NCBI GenBank assembly: GCA_016212195.1
Contig: JACRGW010000160.1
Location: forward strand, 1-24,038
DNA: 24,038 nt
Reading direction: 5' to 3'
From: Nitrospirota bacterium
Lineage (GTDB): Bacteria > Nitrospirota > Thermodesulfovibrionia > JACRGW01
Part shown: positions 20,352 through 24,038 of the stretch, piece after piece
How positions within the stretch are numbered: the first letter of the stretch is position 1
Layout of the letters: every line of letters begins with the position of its first letter
Made by a program: the position numbers and the translations under genes
The notes under the pieces: model-generated
Told to the model about the DNA's origin: nothing
The model's input: only the letters and a program-made list of their open reading frames with translations
The model's database searches: none

Positions 20352-21417
20352 TTTTCCTCCGCTGGGAATGAAGAATCAACATTGCATCCCCATAACTATA
20401 AAACCTGTATCCCTTCTCTATCGCCTCTTTATAGGCTTCCTTTATACACTCAATGCCAGCTAATCCAGATACAAGCATAAGGAGTGTTGATTTCGGAAGA
20501 TGAAAATTCGTGATCAGGACATCTATCACCTTAAAGTTATAACCTGGATAGATAAAGAGATCTGTCGAAGACGATCCAGGAATAACATTGCCTTCTCTAT
20601 CAGTGGCGGATTCCAAAGCCCTCGCTGTTGTAGTTCCCACAGCTATTATCCTCTCCCCATTTTTCTTCGAACTGTTTATAACATCCGCTGTCTCGAGAGG
20701 TATGTTGTAAAATTCATGTTCCATCCTGTGGTAACTTATATCCCCTACCCTTACGGGCCTGAATGTTATCGGCCCTATGTGTAAAGTGATCTTGACTATC
20801 TTTACTCCTCTGTTCCTTAGTTTATTAAGTAACGAAACCGTGAAATGAAGACCTGCTGTTGGAGCTGCCAGAGAACCTTCATTTTCAGCATATACGGTTT
20901 GATACCTTTCTCTGTCAATTCCTGAATATGATTTAGAACCAGATCCATTTCTCTTTATATAGGGCGGTAGTGGAGGAAGACCTATTTCCCTTAACTTTTT
21001 ATCAACTTCTTTGCCATAAAACCTTATCACCTTTCCCCCATTTTCATTCATAAACTGACCTATAAGTGCACCCTTTCCAGCTAACAATCTCTGATATGGT
21101 TTAAGCCTTTTATTAACCATTACCTCCCATTCCTGATTTCCCAGATCTTTAATAAGGAGGATATCAACCTTTCCCCCTGTATCCTCTTTTATCGCATTCA
21201 GTCTTGCATTAATGACCTTAGAATCATTCAGTACAATGACATCACCAGGACCTAGGTAATCAACAATATCATAGAAAACCCTGTGTTCTATTCTACCCTT
21301 TTGGTCGAGTACGAGGAGTCTCGCCTTATCCCTTTGATCAACTGGATACTGTGCTATAATACCTGGAGGAATTTTGTAATCGTAATTATCAATCTTATAG
21401 GTCTCTGTTATTCCCAA
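20344..21417 (-). CDS. queA: S-adenosylmethionine:tRNA ribosyltransferase-isomerase QueA
   Basis: QueA transfers and isomerises the ribose of SAM onto preQ1 at tRNA position 34 to give epoxyqueuosine. NDSKVINARL (64-73), LPPLPPYIKR (147-156), YQTVYAENEGSLAAPTAGLHF (172-192) and TNFHLPKSTLLMLVSG (303-318) are strong signatures; 357 aa is normal. The start is TTG, 8 nt after AGGGG and overlapping the spoIID-like gene by 23 nt. QueH, which reduces epoxyqueuosine, is three genes upstream in the same run, so the last two steps of queuosine synthesis are both here. ruvB and queA are often near each other in bacteria. Confidence 0.97.
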   Translation of the reverse strand: MGITETYKIDNYDYKIPPGIIAQYPVDQRDKARLLVLDQKGRIEHRVFYDIVDYLGPGDVIVLNDSKVINARLNAIKEDTGGKVDILLIKDLGNQEWEVMVNKRLKPYQRLLAGKGALIGQFMNENGGKVIRFYGKEVDKKLREIGLPPLPPYIKRNGSGSKSYSGIDRERYQTVYAENEGSLAAPTAGLHFTVSLLNKLRNRGVKIVKITLHIGPITFRPVRVGDISYHRMEHEFYNIPLETADVINSSKKNGERIIAVGTTTARALESATDREGNVIPGSSSTDLFIYPGYNFKVIDVLITNFHLPKSTLLMLVSGLAGIECIKEAYKEAIEKGYRFYSYGDAMLILHSQRRKSV

Positions 21418-22513
21418 TCTCTACACCCCTATAGTAATGTCTCAATATTTCCTTAAAGTTCTTTCCCCTCTCTGCCATTTCCTTTGCACCGAACTGGCAG
21501 AAACCTACACCATGTCCGGCACCCTTACCAAGAAACTTGACCCCAGCCCCATTTACTACCATCCTGAAATAGGTACTCGGTATCCTGGTATACCCAATGG
21601 TCTTTCTGAAGTCATTCCCCCTTATATAAATGTTCTCTCTCGAATTCCCATTATTTACAGATACCTTAAGATAACTTACCCTGCCTGTATTTGTTGTTGA
21701 ACCTACCTCTAATTTAATAATACTGCCTTTAATAACACCTTCTTTCCTTAGGGCGGTCTCTATCTCTCCTAAAGTCATTTCCCTTTCCCAGGATTGACTG
21801 ATCTCTGTACATTCTACGCCCCTCAGGTAAGGGGCATCCTTTGCCCAGACATCTCCTGAATTCTCTGTACGACCACCACAGGATGCATGGTAAAATGCCT
21901 CTATCGGCTTTCCTTCGTATGTAAGAATTATACCCTCTGTTTCCATTACAGCGACAGTAGTCCCGAATCTCTCACCATCCATACCGTTATATACCTGACT
22001 CAGTATAGATGACTCAAGGTCGTATTCCCTGCCCTTATTTTCTTTCATATAATATCGTGCATAGGTTCTTGCTACTATTGCTTGTGCCTTTAGTGCTTCC
22101 ATATCCCATTTATGGTCCATCTCCTGTGGCACAACCCCTTTAAGGTAGTCTTCTATATTCAGGTCGTTAATTATATAAATCCCTTTTTCACCTTTTCTAA
22201 CCTCAATGCTCCCTCTGTATCTCTTCCCATTCAGTGTAAGGTAATCTCCTATCGGTGTTATCCTCAAAGGATTATATTTTATTCCTTCCTTATCTATATC
22301 TATCCTGTTCGAGATCATACCTTGAGGTAGGTCAAAGCCCCAGGGGGATTCTATAGTTGCAGAAGGTGTGTTTTCCATTATCAGGACTCTTATATTATCC
22401 CTTGCCTCTCCTTCTCTGGATAGGATAATAATCAGTAATATTAATGCAAAGTAGATTAATTTATTTTCTATCATCAAGACAGGTTGTATGCTCCTTTTTA
22501 TCCAAGGTATCAT
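21395..22513 (-). CDS. SpoIID/LytB-domain protein, probable exported peptidoglycan lytic transglycosylase
   Basis: The protein has an N-terminal hydrophobic segment (about 19-32, LIYFALILLIIILS) that fits a signal peptide or anchor, then a SpoIID/LytB domain. The likely catalytic Glu is E131 in GVVPQEMDHKWDMEALKAQA. H209 and C212 in AFYHASCGGRTENSGDVW correspond to the metal-binding region of SpoIID proteins, and GKGAGHGVGFCQFGAKEMA closes the domain. SpoIID cleaves denuded glycan strands in endospore formers, but SpoIID/LytB proteins occur widely in non-sporulating bacteria. A SPOR-domain protein, which would bind the same denuded glycans, is encoded two genes downstream. The alternative start Met14 would give a more typical signal peptide. 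Confidence 0.88.
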   Translation of the reverse strand: MIPWIKRSIQPVLMIENKLIYFALILLIIILSREGEARDNIRVLIMENTPSATIESPWGFDLPQGMISNRIDIDKEGIKYNPLRITPIGDYLTLNGKRYRGSIEVRKGEKGIYIINDLNIEDYLKGVVPQEMDHKWDMEALKAQAIVARTYARYYMKENKGREYDLESSILSQVYNGMDGERFGTTVAVMETEGIILTYEGKPIEAFYHASCGGRTENSGDVWAKDAPYLRGVECTEISQSWEREMTLGEIETALRKEGVIKGSIIKLEVGSTTNTGRVSYLKVSVNNGNSRENIYIRGNDFRKTIGYTRIPSTYFRMVVNGAGVKFLGKGAGHGVGFCQFGAKEMAERGKNFKEILRHYYRGVEIGNNRDL

Positions 22514-22517
22514 TGTT

Positions 22518-22742
22518 TCATCTTTTAGATAGAAACCAGAAAATCAATGTTAGTAATATGCTTAGTATTATACTTGTCGTTATAGGTATATAAAGGTTAA
22601 TATTTTTCCTCTCAATCACTATATCACCTGGTAGTCTTCCTATCCAGGGAATTCTTCCAGCAAAGAGGAAGATAATACCAAGGATTATTATAAAAAGTCC
22701 TATGATTATAAGTATCTTCCCTAATGGTTGAAACCCCTGCAT
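22518..22742 (-). CDS. DUF2905 family small membrane protein
   Basis: A 74-residue protein with two hydrophobic helices (LGKILIIIGLFIIILGIIFLF and ITTSIILSILLTLIFWFL) joined by the family signature AGRIPWIGRLPGDIVIERKN. No function is known for the family. I chose the ATG at 22742, 2 nt after the queH stop; an upstream TTG at 22754 would add four residues and overlap queH. Its position between queH and the spoIID-like gene gives no clear functional hint. Confidence 0.85.
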   Translation of the reverse strand: MQGFQPLGKILIIIGLFIIILGIIFLFAGRIPWIGRLPGDIVIERKNINLYIPITTSIILSILLTLIFWFLSKR

Positions 22743-22744
22743 TT

Positions 22745-23335
22745 CTAACAACAAGTATGAAGTTCTATATCCTTAGATTTTTTATTCTCAAACTTATCAT
22801 CGTCTTTCCTTTTCAAATATCTCTCCTTCTCGCTATATATACAGCCACAGTATTTCTGTTTATATAGACCCATCTCTTTTGAGACCTTCCTGCCCTCTTC
22901 CCATCCTATCCTGAAGTCATTTTTATAGAAATCGAGACCATAGCCCCTGCTTATATCCTTACCTATCTCAATGATCCCATTAAAATCCTGGTATTTGCTG
23001 AACAGTAAAGTTGTGGTAAAGTTTTTGAACCCTCTGAGTGAGGCCTCATGTGCAGACGCCTTGAGTCTCATTCCATAACATATTCCACACCTCACTTCCT
23101 CCCTATATACAACCTTTCTGAGAAAGACCTCAAGGTCATAGCTGTCCCTGTAGATTATATTGAGGTCAAGCTTTTCTGCCATTTCCTTTACAGCTCCGAG
23201 TCTCATCTTATATTCCTGATAGGGATGTATATTCGGGTTGTACCAGAAACCTGTAACCTCATACCCCTCTTCTCTGAGCACCTTTATCGGATATATGGCA
23301 CAGTTGGCACAGCATATATGAAGGAAGATATTCAT
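22745..23335 (-). CDS. queH: Epoxyqueuosine reductase QueH
   Basis: QueH (formerly DUF208) reduces epoxyqueuosine to queuosine in tRNA and replaces the unrelated cobalamin enzyme QueG. HICCANCA (6-13, with C8, C9, C12), RCGICYGMRL (82-91, C83, C86) and KYCGCIYS (161-168, C163, C165) are the conserved iron-sulfur and redox cysteines. FWYNPNIHPYQEYKMRL is also characteristic. Length is 196 aa, with a charged tail that ends in an extra Cys-Cys pair. The ATG directly abuts the ruvB stop. Pairing with queA in the same operon supports the assignment. Confidence 0.94.
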   Translation of the reverse strand: MNIFLHICCANCAIYPIKVLREEGYEVTGFWYNPNIHPYQEYKMRLGAVKEMAEKLDLNIIYRDSYDLEVFLRKVVYREEVRCGICYGMRLKASAHEASLRGFKNFTTTLLFSKYQDFNGIIEIGKDISRGYGLDFYKNDFRIGWEEGRKVSKEMGLYKQKYCGCIYSEKERYLKRKDDDKFENKKSKDIELHTCC

Positions 23336-24038
23336 CTAAAAGAGACCTGCCTTTTTCTGCATGCCAAAATGTTCGTATGCAAGCCTGGTTGCCATCCTTC
23401 CTCTTGAAGTCCTTTCAAGGAAGCCTTCCTGAATAAGATATGGCTCATATACCTCCTCTATGGTATCCTTCTCCTCGCTTATAGAGGCAGAGAGGGTCTC
23501 AAGACCGACAGGGCCTCCTTCAAACTTCTCTATGATGGTAAGAAGGAGCCTTCTATCTATTTCATCAAAGCCCTTTTCATCTATCTCGAGTCTTTCTAAT
23601 GCCTTCATGGTTATCTCAATGTCTATAATACCATCCCCTTTTACCTGGGCAAAATCCCTCACCCTTCTGAGGAGCCTATTCGCCACTCTCGGCGTCCCCC
23701 TTGATCTTTTTGCTATCTCAATTGCACCATCACTTGTGACTTCTATTCCAAGTATCTTAGAAGATCTTTTTATTATCCTCTCTATGTCCTTTGATCCATA
23801 GAAATCGAGTCTGTTTATTACTCCGAATCTATCCCTTAAAGGTGATGTAAGAAGTCCTGTCCTCGTTGTTGCCCCAATCAGTGTAAACTTTGGCAGACTC
23901 AGTTTTAAAGATCTTGCGCTCGGTCCCTGACCTATTATGATATCAAGCTGGAAATCCTCCATTGCGGGATAAAGTATTTCCTCTACCACTCTACCGAGCC
24001 TGTGTATTTCATCAATGAATAGTATGTCGTGGTTCTGT
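23336..24038 (-). CDS. ruvB: Holliday junction branch migration helicase RuvB (5' end off window)
   Basis: RuvB is the AAA+ motor of the RuvAB complex that moves Holliday junctions. The frame is open to the right edge, beginning QNHDILFIDEIHRLGRVVEE, which includes the Walker B box FIDEIHRL; Walker A lies outside the window. LPKFTLIGATTRTGLLTSPLRDRFG carries sensor 1 and the arginine-finger region. RSRGTPRVANRLLRRVRDFA is in the small AAA+ lid, and a winged-helix domain with GGPVGLETLSASISEEKDTIEEVYEP closes the protein. It heads the visible part of the run ruvB-queH-DUF2905-spoIID-queA-SPOR. Confidence 0.97.
   Translation of the reverse strand, partial: QNHDILFIDEIHRLGRVVEEILYPAMEDFQLDIIIGQGPSARSLKLSLPKFTLIGATTRTGLLTSPLRDRFGVINRLDFYGSKDIERIIKRSSKILGIEVTSDGAIEIAKRSRGTPRVANRLLRRVRDFAQVKGDGIIDIEITMKALERLEIDEKGFDEIDRRLLLTIIEKFEGGPVGLETLSASISEEKDTIEEVYEPYLIQEGFLERTSRGRMATRLAYEHFGMQKKAGLF

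Noticed and set aside
22518..22754. TTG start of the DUF2905 protein at 22754
   Set aside because: It lacks a ribosome-binding site and overlaps queH; the ATG at 22742 gives the usual family N-terminus.

Overview
The window is bacterial chromosome, AT-rich by eye. It carries 21 protein genes and no tRNA, rRNA, CRISPR array or transposase that I can see. One gene, a cca-type nucleotidyltransferase cut by the left edge, is on the + strand. The other 20 are on the - strand, mostly with 4-nt or 8-nt stop/start overlaps, so they read as a few long operons. A class 1B PyrD/PyrK, an adenosine-forming SAM hydrolase, a DgkA-PAP2 fusion, a 7TM-HD protein, a SpoIID/LytB protein and a DUF2905 protein, together with dispersed palindromes that read as 'NPPSPPLxKGGEGG', suggest an anaerobe of the Nitrospirota/Desulfobacterota kind or a related candidate phylum. 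That placement is inference.

Layout in - strand transcription order (high to low coordinates). (1) 24038-19656: ruvB (5' end off the window), queH, DUF2905 gene, spoIID-like gene, queA, SPOR-domain gene. (2) 19522-15774: phoH, 7TM-HD (pgpH-like), ybeY and the dgkA-PAP2 fusion, a conserved RNA-processing and envelope cluster. (3) 15668-14772: ftsY. (4) 14556-1330: a pyrimidine operon with a strong promoter and a readable PyrR attenuator, followed by pyrR, pyrB, pyrC, carA, carB, greA, pyrK, pyrD, a SAM hydrolase gene, miaB and mtaB. It covers UMP synthesis from bicarbonate/glutamine to orotate; pyrE and pyrF are not in the window. The + strand nucleotidyltransferase converges on mtaB.

Two themes stand out. 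First, the enzymes of the pyrimidine operon are peppered with short palindromic or heptanucleotide repeats kept in frame: two in pyrK, one in carB, a double one in carA and two in pyrC. Related elements supply the last codons and the stop of ybeY, and an apparent but probably wrong start of ftsY. They behave like palindromic elements that entered genes without destroying them. Second, the pyr leader has a promoter, a 13/14 match to the PyrR-binding loop and an intrinsic terminator ending against the first pyrR start, which gives a complete UMP-sensing attenuation circuit. Other oddities are an ACG in the start position of phoH behind a perfect Shine-Dalgarno, a 101-nt out-of-frame overlap between the 7TM-HD gene and ybeY, a 7TM-HD protein with almost no extracellular domain, and a concentration of anticodon-loop modification genes (mtaB, miaB, queA, queH).
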